DNA of 64,000 nucleotides, taken from the NCBI RefSeq assembly GCF_030758455.1, contig NZ_CP132353.1:1674001-1738000 (forward strand), written 5' to 3'. The position numbers and the translations under genes are program-made. The notes under the pieces are model-generated. The model was not told the origin of the DNA. It did no database searches and was given only the letters and a program-made list of their open reading frames with translations. This document shows, piece by piece, positions 27,215 to 35,033 of the stretch (its first letter is position 1; every line of letters starts with the position of its first letter). Source of the DNA: Erwinia pyri (GTDB taxonomy: Bacteria > Pseudomonadota > Gammaproteobacteria > Enterobacterales > Enterobacteriaceae).

Positions 27215-28399
27215 ATGCTGAAAAAATATACGATGCCGGCTGCCGGTTTATTACTGAGCGCCCTGTCTGCGGCAATATTTGCTGCACCGTCCGATCGTTC
27301 TGCGGCCCATGTTCAGCTGGCCAGCGATCAGCCATCAGGGAAAGCGGAAGTGGTCGCAACTTTCTGGCACGCCATGCCGACCGGGGTTACGGTGTCAGAA
27401 AAGGGACGCATATTCGTGAATTTCCCGCGCTGGGGTGACGATGTGCCTTTTACCGTCGGTGAGATCAGGCAGGGAAAAGTTGTTCCTTATCCAGATGCGG
27501 CTATTAATGTTGCAGACAATACCCGTCCGGCTGAACGTTTTCTGAGCGTGCAGAGCGTGGTGGCAGATGGTCAGGGAAAACTCTGGGTACTCGATACCGC
27601 ATCGCCAGGCTTTAGCCGGCCGGTAGCGGGCGGGGCTAAACTGGTTGCGATTGATCTCCGCAGTAATAGGGTAGTAAAAACGATTGTGTTACCGGCAAAA
27701 GTTATCCTGCCCGCCACCTATGTAAACGACCTGCGTATTGATTATCGTGTAGGTAAAGCAGGAGTGGCCTACATCACGGATTCTTCGCTTTCCGGAACAG
27801 GCGGAATTATTGTTGTCGATCTGGCGTCAGGTGATGCAATGCGCCGCCTGACCGGCGACCGTTCCACCTCGCCTGAAAAAGGTTTTGTACCGGTTGTCGA
27901 GGGCGAAACCCTGTTGCAGCGCCATGAGGACGGATCAACCGCCCCCTTCAGCGTTGCATCTGATGGAATCGCCTTATCGGCCGATGGAAAAACGCTCTAC
28001 TACAGCCCGCTGTCAGGCCGTCATCTTTATTCGGTTGAAACTGCGAAGCTGAGAGACAGCCACATCAGTGAGCAGAGCCTCTCTGCCGCTGTCCGGGACT
28101 GGGGTGAAAAAGGGGCCTCTGACGGTCTTGAATCTGATGCTGCAGGCAATGTTTACGCAGGAGATTACGAGCGCAATGCTGTCCGAAAAATGAATAAGCA
28201 GGGAACCTGGTCCACGCTTGTTCACGGGCCGGAAATTCTCTGGCCGGACACACTTTCTGTTGCCCATGACGGATATCTTTACTTTACCGTGAATCAGCTG
28301 CACCGGCAGCCGGGCTTCCATGGTGGTAAAGATATGCGCATCAAGCCTTATACCTTAATGCGCGTGAAAATCGACGAGAAGCCAGTTTCAACCCGATAA
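27215..28399 (+). CDS. secreted major-royal-jelly / yellow-family protein
   Basis: 394 aa. Signal peptide MPAAGLLLSALSAAIFAAP near the N-terminus, then a six-bladed-propeller protein of the MRJP/yellow (L-dopachrome tautomerase-related) family. Family blocks: HAMPTGVTVSEKGRIFVNFP, SVQSVVADGQGKLWVLDT, TYVNDLRID and GASDGLESDAAGNVYAGDYE. In insects yellow proteins bind amines or act in melanin chemistry; bacterial members are mostly uncharacterised, and a periplasmic lactonase-like or quinone-linked role is inference. Single gene between a terminator and repeat copy g. Confidence 0.82.
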   Translation: MLKKYTMPAAGLLLSALSAAIFAAPSDRSAAHVQLASDQPSGKAEVVATFWHAMPTGVTVSEKGRIFVNFPRWGDDVPFTVGEIRQGKVVPYPDAAINVADNTRPAERFLSVQSVVADGQGKLWVLDTASPGFSRPVAGGAKLVAIDLRSNRVVKTIVLPAKVILPATYVNDLRIDYRVGKAGVAYITDSSLSGTGGIIVVDLASGDAMRRLTGDRSTSPEKGFVPVVEGETLLQRHEDGSTAPFSVASDGIALSADGKTLYYSPLSGRHLYSVETAKLRDSHISEQSLSAAVRDWGEKGASDGLESDAAGNVYAGDYERNAVRKMNKQGTWSTLVHGPEILWPDTLSVAHDGYLYFTVNQLHRQPGFHGGKDMRIKPYTLMRVKIDEKPVSTR

Positions 28400-28480
28400 T
28401 TCTTGGTTACTCGCTCTATGTTGCTTACGGATGTCCGTTAGCCATGAATATGACTAATTCTGCCCCCTGTAAAGGGGGTT

Positions 28481-28549
28481 ACCGTCCGTCTTTCGCTCAT
28501 ATGGGACATTGGCCTAAATAGCGTCCGCTTTGTGCCAAATGCAGACATT
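28481..28549 (+). repeat. dispersed palindromic repeat, copy g
   Basis: 69 bp: ACCGTCCGTCTTTCGCTCAT at the left and GTCCGCTTTGTGCCAAATGC then AGACATT at the right. The hairpin CCCCC-N6-GGGGG at 28463-28478 just before it may be the terminator of the preceding gene. Confidence 0.65.
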
Positions 28550-28895
28550 AGCGATTGTACTTTGCTTCAAAACCACTGCGAGGCGGTTTTCTTTTGCTGC
28601 CCACTCGGATTCGGTAAAACGCCCATATTACCAAATTGCCTCCGCTACGGCCTCGATACCTGGTGTTGTGCCTTACCCAACTGACCGGGATACTATATGT
28701 TGTACTGGACGGTGCGTTATACCTTCCTTCAGGGGCGCTGTTCTGCATCCGCGCCGTCCGGCCCGTTCGGTAAAACTCCGTGCGGAGCGGGTTTAACCGA
28801 ATACGATTTACGGCCAGCAGAGTTTTTAATCTAGCTTTATATAGACTTCATAATGGCGAGGTTTAATCACAAAATGTCATTTCTGACATTAAGCC
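28550..28895. other. gene-free stretch
   Basis: About 350 bp with no convincing gene. Short open frames here have no family features and no ribosome sites. I see no terminator, promoter pair or RNA gene that I can support. It separates repeat copy g from the IS30-interrupted copy h. Confidence 0.5.
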
Positions 28896-28911
28896 AATGT
28901 CCGCTTTTCGC
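28896..28911 (+). repeat. dispersed repeat copy h, left half (interrupted)
   Basis: AATGTCCGCTTTTCGC, the left arm of the repeat, ending exactly at the edge of the IS30-ended element. The matching right half is at 33008-33060. Joined, they rebuild ...TTTTCGCTCATAACGG..., in register with TTCTCGCTCATGGCGG of copy e. Confidence 0.75.
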
Positions 28912-28964
28912 TGTGAGTTCAACGGGTCGATGCAACGCTATCCTTATCCAAGGGGGACGTTGCC

Positions 28965-30147
28965 ATGAAACGAAGAACGCGTATCTACTACACGCCAGAA
29001 CAAAAGTCGATTATCTGGGACAGATATAAGCAAGGTGATTCCCTGCATGATATCGCGAGAATGTTCGACAGATTTCATTCTTCTGTTATGCCGACTATTC
29101 GCCAGACTGGTGGGTATCGTCCTCCTGTCCGAAAGCGGCACCGACTGGCTCTTTCACTTGATGAAAGAGAGGAAATATCCAGAGGGTTGGTAGCAAAAAT
29201 TAGCATCAGGGGGATCGCTGACAGATTATCAAAAGCTCCCTCGACGATCAGCCGCGAGATCAAAGGCATGGAGGTGCAAAACATTACCGTGCTGCAAAAG
29301 CGGATAAGGACGGGTGGGACAGTGCTCTGAGACCAAAACATTGCAAGCTAATTAAAAGCCCCACATTGTGTAAAATCATTGCAGAGAAGATGCATCAGGA
29401 CTGGTCGCCGGAACAAATCGCCGGTTGGCTGAAACGCTGTCATCCGGATAATCAGGAATGCATGTGTCACACGAAACGATTTATAAAACGCCCTTTATAC
29501 AAACCCGGGGAGCCTTAAAAAAAGAACTGCAGCAATGCCTCAGAAGCGGAAGAGTCGTGCGTAGATCCAGAACGTCATCGCTGAAAGGTAAATGATTAGG
29601 TTCAATTCCGGATGCGATACCCATCAGCGAAAGACCACCTGATGTTGCAGACAGAGCCATACCCGGCCACTGGGGAAGGTGACCTGATCCAGGGCTCGAA
29701 AAACTCCTGTATCGTCAGCCTCGTGGAACGTCATTCCCGTTTTGTCATGCTGGTTAAAATCAGGGACAACAAGACCATAACTGTTATATCTGCACTCATC
29801 AAACAAGCCCGGGGATTACCTGTTGAGCTTGATAAAACATTAACATGGGACCGGGGGGTGAAATGACCAACCACACCCGGTTTACTGTAGCCACAGACAT
29901 TCAGGTTTATTTCTGTGATCCTCAATCTCTCTGGCAATGTGGCTCAAATGAAAATACGAACAGATTGCTCAGGCAGTATTTTCCAAAAGGAACTGACTTA
30001 TCGGTTCACAGCAAGCAAAGACTAAACAGTGTTGCCAGACAGCTCAACGAGAGGCCAAGAAAAACGTTAGACTATGAATCACCCGCAGAGCGTTTTAGCC
30101 AGTGTGTGCCTCCATCGGTTGAACTCACAGCCAGAAGCAGTCACTGA
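28965..30147 (+). pseudogene. IS30-family transposase, frameshifted
   Basis: The N-terminal part (28965-29330) reads MKRRTRIYYTPEQKSIIWDR and contains the helix-turn-helix SIRGIADRLSKAPSTISREI. The frame then breaks near 29280; residues matching DWSPEQIAGWLKR follow in another frame around 29400, then the DDE domain resumes at 29612 (GHWEGDLIQG) and shifts again near 29860, ending with NENTNRLLRQYFPKGTDLS and RPRKTLDYESPAERF by 30147. All three acidic residues can be found, but in different frames, so at least three lesions. No right terminal repeat is found directly after the stop. Confidence 0.88.
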
Positions 30148-30195
30148 CCTTTTCATTATGATCTACCGAGATCATCCTTTGAAAACTGAGAACGT

Positions 30196-30669
30196 TTAAA
30201 TACCTTTTGGCCGTGTTGCGAAGAAGACGATCGCTGCTCCGATAGCGACGATGAGCGTATCTTCAATCATGCCACTTCTGGTCTGCCCAATTTCTGCCAT
30301 GGCTTTTTTGCGTGCCGCAAGTGTGACATAGGCAAGTGGCACAGCGGCAGAGATAGCGATCGCTGCCCCGGTTTTTTCTTCTCCCGTGGGTGCCAACGCG
30401 GCGCCCGCAATCCCTGCACTGGCCACACGTGCTGACAAGCCCAAAAACACAGTGCGGTCCGGCGCTGACTTCATTTTGTCGCCAAACAGCTCACCTGCAC
30501 CCATCGCTAACGCGCCATATTTGAATAGCGGACGGTCCAGCAGCATGAGAGTGCCCGATGTGTCGCGCCTGGCAAGGCGTGCTGCAGCGAGGGCCGCCAT
30601 CGGCGTCATAGAACGGCAGCTAGCGACAACGCCAATTAAGGCGGAATAAACAAACCTGGTTATTTTCAT
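30196..30669 (-). CDS. small membrane protein, DUF4126-like
   Basis: 157 aa with several hydrophobic segments (VYSALIGVVAS, ASAGIAGAALA, AAIAISAAVPLAYVTLAA, TLIVAIGAAIVFFA). The CRSMTPMAALAAARLARR stretch near the N-terminus resembles the GxRSxTPLA motif of DUF4126 proteins. Function unknown. It is intact while its neighbours in the element are broken. The 300 bp upstream (30670-30963) hold nothing I recognise apart from its own promoter region. Confidence 0.6.
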   Translation of the reverse strand: MKITRFVYSALIGVVASCRSMTPMAALAAARLARRDTSGTLMLLDRPLFKYGALAMGAGELFGDKMKSAPDRTVFLGLSARVASAGIAGAALAPTGEEKTGAAIAISAAVPLAYVTLAARKKAMAEIGQTRSGMIEDTLIVAIGAAIVFFATRPKGI

Positions 30670-30963
30670 TATTAATCTCCCGGATAAATAGAGTTTTATT
30701 ATTTCTTAAGTTTTATTGAGGTGTAAGCCAGGAACTCTCGGTTTAATAAGCGCATTTACTCGGTCACGTTATTTAAACGCTTTTCCTCTGAGCACTAAGT
30801 TGCATCTTGCAATGCCTTAAGCATCTTTTGCAGACTATATGCATCTTATTTTGTCAGCGGAATGAAAACGTTGACTACGGTGCGGCCTCCTGTGCAAATT
30901 TCCACTGCAATAGTCAGTATAGATGAATAGCCTGAGACAGCAGAAATGACGGAAGTGGGAGGC

Positions 30964-31263
30964 TCAAGAATGTGGACCGCTTCCAGCTGGCGTGCTCTCA
31001 CTGAGTTGCGCCAGCGCCATTTCACCTAATGCCAAAATGCGCACGGCAAAACCAGGCAGCATTTCGCCCTCTTTAGTTGGTACTACGCCACGCCCGGTTC
31101 GGCGAAGTAAACGCTGACCCGTGTCTTTTTCCAGTTGGCGAATCTGGGCGCTCAGGGCTGATTACGCACGTCCTGCCTATTCGGCAGCGCGCGTCAGGCT
31201 ACGATGATGACAGACTGCGACAAAGGTACGTAACAGCGCAGGTCCAAAATTGTCAGATATCAT
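30964..31263 (-). pseudogene. LysR-family regulator remnant
   Basis: Reading from the ATG at 31263: FGPALLRTFVAVCHHRSLTRAAE, a stop, then AGRA, a second stop, then SALSAQIRQLEKDTGQRLLR and VVPTKEGEMLPGFAVRILAL, ending at a stop at 30964. This is the LysR DNA-binding domain with two in-frame stops and no effector domain, so it is truncated to about a third. It lies divergent from the intact QOR-like gene, the same layout as the two intact LysR modules. Confidence 0.88.
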
Positions 31264-31369
31264 GATGGGATTATGTCTGATACATGTGAAAGCAGCCTAC
31301 CAACATATCACCAGGCTCATTACGATTTTACCCGTTGGTGTGATTAACCCACGAAAATGGAGAGATGAA

Positions 31370-32332
31370 ATGAAAGCAGTAAGTTACCCGCAACCGGGTG
31401 GTCCAGAAGTCTTGCAGCTGGTTGATATTGCTGAACCTGAGATCAAGCCGAATGAACTACTGGTGGCGGTAGAAGCCATTAGTATTGAAGGTGGCGACAT
31501 CATTTCGCGCAACAGCCAGCGGTTGCAGGCGGGCGAAACACTGGGATATGCAGCGGCCGGAACCATTCTTGAAGTGGGCGCAGAAGTGAACGAATTTGTG
31601 GTAGGGCAAAAAGTCGCTACTTTCAACTGGCGTGGCGCCTATGCAGAACGTCGTGCTGTCGCGGCTTATAACTGTTTCCCGATACCTGAGGGGCTGGATC
31701 CGCGCATTGCCGCCGCCATTCCGGTCGGTCCTGGTACTGCTGCGTGGGCAATTCATTTGGGCAAATTGCAGCCAGGTCAAACTGTCCTGATTTTAGGAGC
31801 AGCCGGCGGTGTCGGTATGGCGGCAGTGCAACTAGCATCTCGCCTTGGGGCAAGGGTGATAGGCACTGGAACCCGGCCAGAGTCTCTGGAGAAACTGCGT
31901 GGGTTTGGTCTTAACGATGCGATTGTGGTGGGCGAAAAACAGGCTGGCGAACAGGTGCGTGAGTTGCTGGGCGGAAACAAAGTCGATTTGCTGATCGATA
32001 CCATCGGCGGCGATGCGCTGCCTGATGGTATTGAAGTGCTAAAAGATGGAGGAACGGCGATTCTGATCGGCATTCTCGCCGGGCGTAATCAGATGATTGA
32101 TGCGGAGTATCTGTTACTGCATCGTATTACGTTGATCGGATGCTTGCTGGGTCCAGAATGGGGCGAGAAAGCGATTGCTCGTGAATTAGTGAATGAACTG
32201 ATGGTTATGGCGGCGAAAAGGGAACTGATCGTGCCTGTCGATAGTACTTTCCCGCTTGAGCAAGTGGTTGAAGCCCACCGGCGCGCCGAAACGCGTGGGC
32301 GATTAGGTAGAGTATTTATTACAGTTGAGTAG
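31370..32332 (+). CDS. quinone-oxidoreductase-like MDR enzyme inside the IS30 element
   Basis: 320 aa from the ATG at 31370 (GGAGAG upstream); the open frame extends 40 codons earlier but overlaps the divergent LysR remnant. MDR catalytic domain MKAVSYPQPGGPEVLQLVDI and AAAGTILEVGAEVNEFVVGQ, nucleotide loop LGAAGGVGMAAVQLASRLGA, no zinc cysteines. Intact, though its LysR partner is broken, so expression may be constitutive. A hairpin, AGAGTGC / GCACTCT, lies right at its stop (32331-32356). Confidence 0.88.
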   Translation: MKAVSYPQPGGPEVLQLVDIAEPEIKPNELLVAVEAISIEGGDIISRNSQRLQAGETLGYAAAGTILEVGAEVNEFVVGQKVATFNWRGAYAERRAVAAYNCFPIPEGLDPRIAAAIPVGPGTAAWAIHLGKLQPGQTVLILGAAGGVGMAAVQLASRLGARVIGTGTRPESLEKLRGFGLNDAIVVGEKQAGEQVRELLGGNKVDLLIDTIGGDALPDGIEVLKDGGTAILIGILAGRNQMIDAEYLLLHRITLIGCLLGPEWGEKAIARELVNELMVMAAKRELIVPVDSTFPLEQVVEAHRRAETRGRLGRVFITVE

Positions 32333-32418
32333 AGTGCCCCCCGAGGGCCGCACTCTACGAGGGGTCAGTTTGGATATCGGAAATTTTTGTACTAATGGGG
32401 CTGAGGTGAACAGACCCC

Positions 32419-32529
32419 AATATCAAACCAGTCATTGAGCAGGTTTACCGCTTCAGTGACGCCGTAGAAGCGTTCAGGCATCTTTCTCGCGGCGCGTTCG
32501 GTAAAATCGTCATCAAGAGTGGTGATTGA
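32419..32529 (+). pseudogene. C-terminal tail of a second alcohol dehydrogenase
   Basis: 36 codons reading NIKPVIEQVYRFSDAVEAF then RHLSRGAFGKIVIKSGD and a stop. This is the characteristic last segment of zinc-type alcohol dehydrogenases (xIKPVIdxxxxFxxAxxAxxHLxxGxxxGKxVI). No start or Rossmann domain precedes it, so only the tail survives. Confidence 0.7.
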
Positions 32530-32684
32530 GCAGTAAGATTAGCTCTTCCCAGGAAGCTGACACTGCATAGATGAATGCAAGATTCATTCGATTTAATACA
32601 TACCTCTTTTCCATCAAAGGGCTCCCAATCAGGGAGCCTTCTATGCATGGTGCTCAATAGAAATTAGCCTAACTTGTCTTAGTT

Positions 32685-32844
32685 GGCACTGTTGCAAATA
32701 CGGCTACAGGGTAGCCCCTTTCGTTACGACTGAGCCTTACATTTCAAAAACCCTGCTCACCAGACGCATTTCGCCCAGCATGCGCTGCTCTTTCAGCAAA
32801 AAATGGCGAACAGTTTATCATCACCGGCTATTTGCAACAGTGCC
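32685..32844 (-). mobile_element. 160-bp internally deleted IS26-like (IS6 family) remnant
   Basis: Bounded by GGCACTGTTGCAAATA and its exact inverse TATTTGCAACAGTGCC, the IS26-type terminal repeat. Next to the left end, on the minus strand, the last codons of the transposase survive (LGEMRLVSRVFEM then stop at 32737); the rest of tnpA is gone, and the other end keeps the terminal leader (GTTTATCATCACCGGC). No 8-bp target duplication is seen: the flanks are TCTTAGTT and CCCTCCTG. It is a MITE-like derivative nested in the IS30-ended element. Confidence 0.8.
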
Positions 32845-32953
32845 CCCTCCTGAAAATGCAAAGCGCATCAAAGAGAGCCAACGACCGACCTGATGTTGGA
32901 ATAAGATGGGTAGCGGACAAAATCCTGGCTGCAGACCTAGATCACGTCACAGC

Positions 32954-33007
32954 TAGCAATATCCCCCTTGATTAAGGATAGCGTTGCATCGACCCGCTGA
33001 ACTCACA
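32954..33007 (-). repeat. second IS30-family left end, inverted
   Basis: Inverse of 28912-28965: TGTGAGTTCAGCGGGTCGAT onward through AAGGGGGATATTGCTA, where the first copy has AAGGGGGACGTTGCCA just before the transposase ATG. Similarity stops there, so only the leader of a second IS copy remains. Confidence 0.85.
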
Positions 33008-33060
33008 GCTCATAACGGACATCGAACCTGCGACAAGCAGCTTTGTGCAAGAAGTGTAAT
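33008..33060 (+). repeat. dispersed repeat copy h, right half
   Basis: GCTCATAACGGACATCGAAC then AAGCAGCTTTGTGCAAGAAG and TGTAAT. Continues the left half at 28896-28911 once the 4096-bp element and one GC are removed. Confidence 0.7.
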
Positions 33061-33111
33061 TTTACACACAATCCCCGGCTTATATTTAGCCCCATATTCA
33101 TTCTAAGGGCG

Positions 33112-33636
33112 CTACCCCTTACCGTTTTCAGGCAAAATAGTACATTGAGTGACAGGACCATTATCGTATCCCTGAATCGTGAAGTTCGGAAAATCAGACA
33201 CCGTCACCATGTTGTCAGATTGATAATTTCCAGGTGCATTGCGAAGCTGGAATTCATTTTTCTGAGCCATCTCCGCTGAGTATGGACTGGTAACGCTGAC
33301 GCTGTTCGGATCAATTTTATGTATTTCACCCCATTCGTCTGTTATTACGTTGAGGTGATAGCGTTGTGTGATAACAGATGTGGTTGTGCCATAGGGTACG
33401 AACGTTGTGATAACATGATATGTCCTGTTGTTACCCTGATTAGAAATCACGGTCATACTGTTTTTAAAATCCAGTGTGACGGGCTTCTGGTCCACGATAA
33501 TATTCAACGGGACATGACAGACAAGCTGCCTGCCAGCCTTTTGTTCTGCATTTAAACGCAATATCTCTTCATGTGAGGCCGCGAAGCAAATTGCAGGGGC
33601 TAACAGGAATGAAACTAAAGCCGGGTTCCTAAACAT
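33112..33636 (-). CDS. exported protein of unknown function
   Basis: 174 aa from the ATG at 33636 (AGAAG upstream). N-terminal signal peptide (MFRNPALVSFLLAPAICFAA), likely cleaved after CFA. The mature part is beta-rich with two cysteines (LVCHVPLN and TQCTILPEN), which could form a periplasmic disulfide. I do not recognise a family. It stands alone between repeat copies h and j with no partner gene. Confidence 0.65.
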   Translation of the reverse strand: MFRNPALVSFLLAPAICFAASHEEILRLNAEQKAGRQLVCHVPLNIIVDQKPVTLDFKNSMTVISNQGNNRTYHVITTFVPYGTTTSVITQRYHLNVITDEWGEIHKIDPNSVSVTSPYSAEMAQKNEFQLRNAPGNYQSDNMVTVSDFPNFTIQGYDNGPVTQCTILPENGKG

Positions 33637-33743
33637 AGGCGCACTTCTCTTCTTATCAGTAAATTGCAATATACATATCTTGCTTTCAGTCCGCACGGCT
33701 GAAGAAATACCCATCGGGAAACGCAATGATTCGGCAATTTTTT

Positions 33744-33771
33744 AATGTCCGCTCCTCGCTCAAAGCAGAAC
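33744..33771 (+). repeat. dispersed palindromic repeat, copy j (left half)
   Basis: AATGTCCGCTCCTCGCTCAA then AGCAGAAC, matching the left half of copy f up to its AGCAGACC. The right half appears 1.2 kb away as copy k. Confidence 0.65.
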
Positions 33772-33862
33772 AAAGTTTGATGATTTGATGCTGAGCTTCC
33801 TTAAGAAAGGTGACAGGCTCACTCTGCCCTGCAGGGGGCGTGAATAACCATGTGATAATTAT

Positions 33863-34789
33863 CTACGTTTTTATCCGCCGTTCCGCGAGTGCATGCCTTG
33901 CTGCGTTTGATGCCCATTCATCGGCCTGGTCATGATGTTCAATCTCTGCCTCTGCTATCGGCGTTATACGGATCAGCGGAACTGAACCGAAAGGCAAACC
34001 CTCAATCTTACGGCCATCACGGCTGAGAATGATGCGGGTCAATGGTTTATAGTCGTCCGTAAGAGAGCAAAACAGGATGGCTCCATATTTTTCAACATCG
34101 GCAGCGACCTGATAGCCGTCGGCAACGAGGTCCCCCAGGCTAATTAACAGATGAGCCCAGTTAGTAATCTTATGGCTGGTATTATCCGAAGCATCCAGTT
34201 CCATGAAAAGTTCGCATTCTACGCCGTTTTCCGTGTCTGCAACGCCGGCCCAAGGTGTCGAGAGACCATCGGTGGCCAGTGTTATTTTGGTGCTGCTTTT
34301 GATGCTGAATACCCGGCGATGGGGCCCGAACCATTTCGTCTGGTTGTGTACGTTTGCGTCATCCCGTTCAGCAATAAAGCTATCTGACACGTCGCCATAA
34401 CTTTTCCAGAATGCTCGCCTTGCGACAGCGGCAGCCTCATACATCGGACTCTGAGGACTGCGCGGCACAATTGTCTCATCGAATATTGTGTCAACCGTAA
34501 CGCGCCCATGCATTAACGGTATTTTAGACTTTGTCCAGCGAACAATAACCTTATTAAAGGGCTGTATCCTTGATGCTTCGAATTTATCGACAACGTTGCG
34601 GATCCTCTGAAAAGCCTGGTCACCAGCAGTAACGTGACTACCGTCGGCATACATGTAGCCTCCAGTATGTGAGGAGACTCCAGCCTGTTCCGTAATAAAG
34701 AACCATTCACCCTTCACAGCGCCAGCAGGCGCCTTGTTTAAGGCCGGGCGTAATTCCCTTGCCGCATCAGAGTTTGAATATGCAGTCAT
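33863..34789 (-). CDS. orphan protein of unknown function between two repeat halves
   Basis: 308 aa, no signal peptide and no membrane segment. It is a mixed alpha/beta protein with tryptophan-containing blocks such as GAVKGEWFFITEQAG, NKVIVRWTKSKIPL and TKWFGPHRRVFSI, and a C-terminal LRITPIAEAEIEHHD-like acidic tail (actual run PLIRITPIAEAEIEHHDQ). The last third (LLISLGDLVADGYQVAADVE) has a shape reminiscent of suppressor-of-fused-like immunity proteins, but I cannot support that call. A GGGACAGG site precedes the ATG. The gene lies exactly between a left and a right half of the dispersed repeat. Confidence 0.65.
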   Translation of the reverse strand: MTAYSNSDAARELRPALNKAPAGAVKGEWFFITEQAGVSSHTGGYMYADGSHVTAGDQAFQRIRNVVDKFEASRIQPFNKVIVRWTKSKIPLMHGRVTVDTIFDETIVPRSPQSPMYEAAAVARRAFWKSYGDVSDSFIAERDDANVHNQTKWFGPHRRVFSIKSSTKITLATDGLSTPWAGVADTENGVECELFMELDASDNTSHKITNWAHLLISLGDLVADGYQVAADVEKYGAILFCSLTDDYKPLTRIILSRDGRKIEGLPFGSVPLIRITPIAEAEIEHHDQADEWASNAARHALAERRIKT

Positions 34790-34965
34790 GCCTGTCCCTT
34801 ATGCTCATGCTTTATGTATCTTGCTTGTTTTACGCTTTTCCACACCTGAGCGTTGCTAATCTTACGGCCTGACAAGCTGAAAGATGAGAAAGCGATTGTA
34901 AGGCATGAGTCTAAAAAAGTTGAGCAGGCTCTTAAATAATCACACCTTCAGTCTGGAAGGCGAAA

Positions 34966-34993
34966 CCGGCAGCTTTGTGCCAGAAGCGGACAT
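34966..34993 (+). repeat. dispersed palindromic repeat, copy k (right half)
   Basis: CCGGCAGCTTTGTGCCAGAA then GCGGACAT, the right arm of the repeat. With copy j it brackets the orphan gene at 33863-34789. Confidence 0.65.
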
Positions 34994-35033
34994 AATAACG
35001 AGGAAGAGGGCTTACCTTCTCACGCTGTAATAC

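Larger units (their letters stand above)
28912..33007. mobile_element. 4096-bp element with inverted IS30-family ends and 2-bp target duplication
   Basis: Left end begins TGTGAGTTCAACGGGTCGAT; the right end is its inverse with about 54 bp matching (some seven differences). The pattern TGT..GA.TTCAA..GGTC.A.GCAAC fits IS30-family terminal repeats. The flanking GC at 28910-28911 and 33008-33009 is a 2-bp duplication, normal for IS30. Inside are a broken IS30-type transposase, a small membrane-protein gene, a broken LysR gene, an intact QOR-like gene, the tail of another dehydrogenase and an IS26-type remnant. It reads as a decayed compound transposon inserted in a palindromic repeat. Not mobile now on its own, as the transposase is disrupted. 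Confidence 0.8.

Noticed and set aside
28548..28748. 66-codon frame on the minus strand next to repeat copy g
   Set aside because: Arg/Ser/Tyr-rich, no start site, and part of its end lies over the repeat; looks like translated non-coding DNA.
9424..34993. Dispersed repeats considered as ERIC or REP elements, or a CRISPR array
   Set aside because: Sequence does not match the ERIC or REP consensus I know, and spacing is hundreds to thousands of bases with genes between, so not CRISPR.
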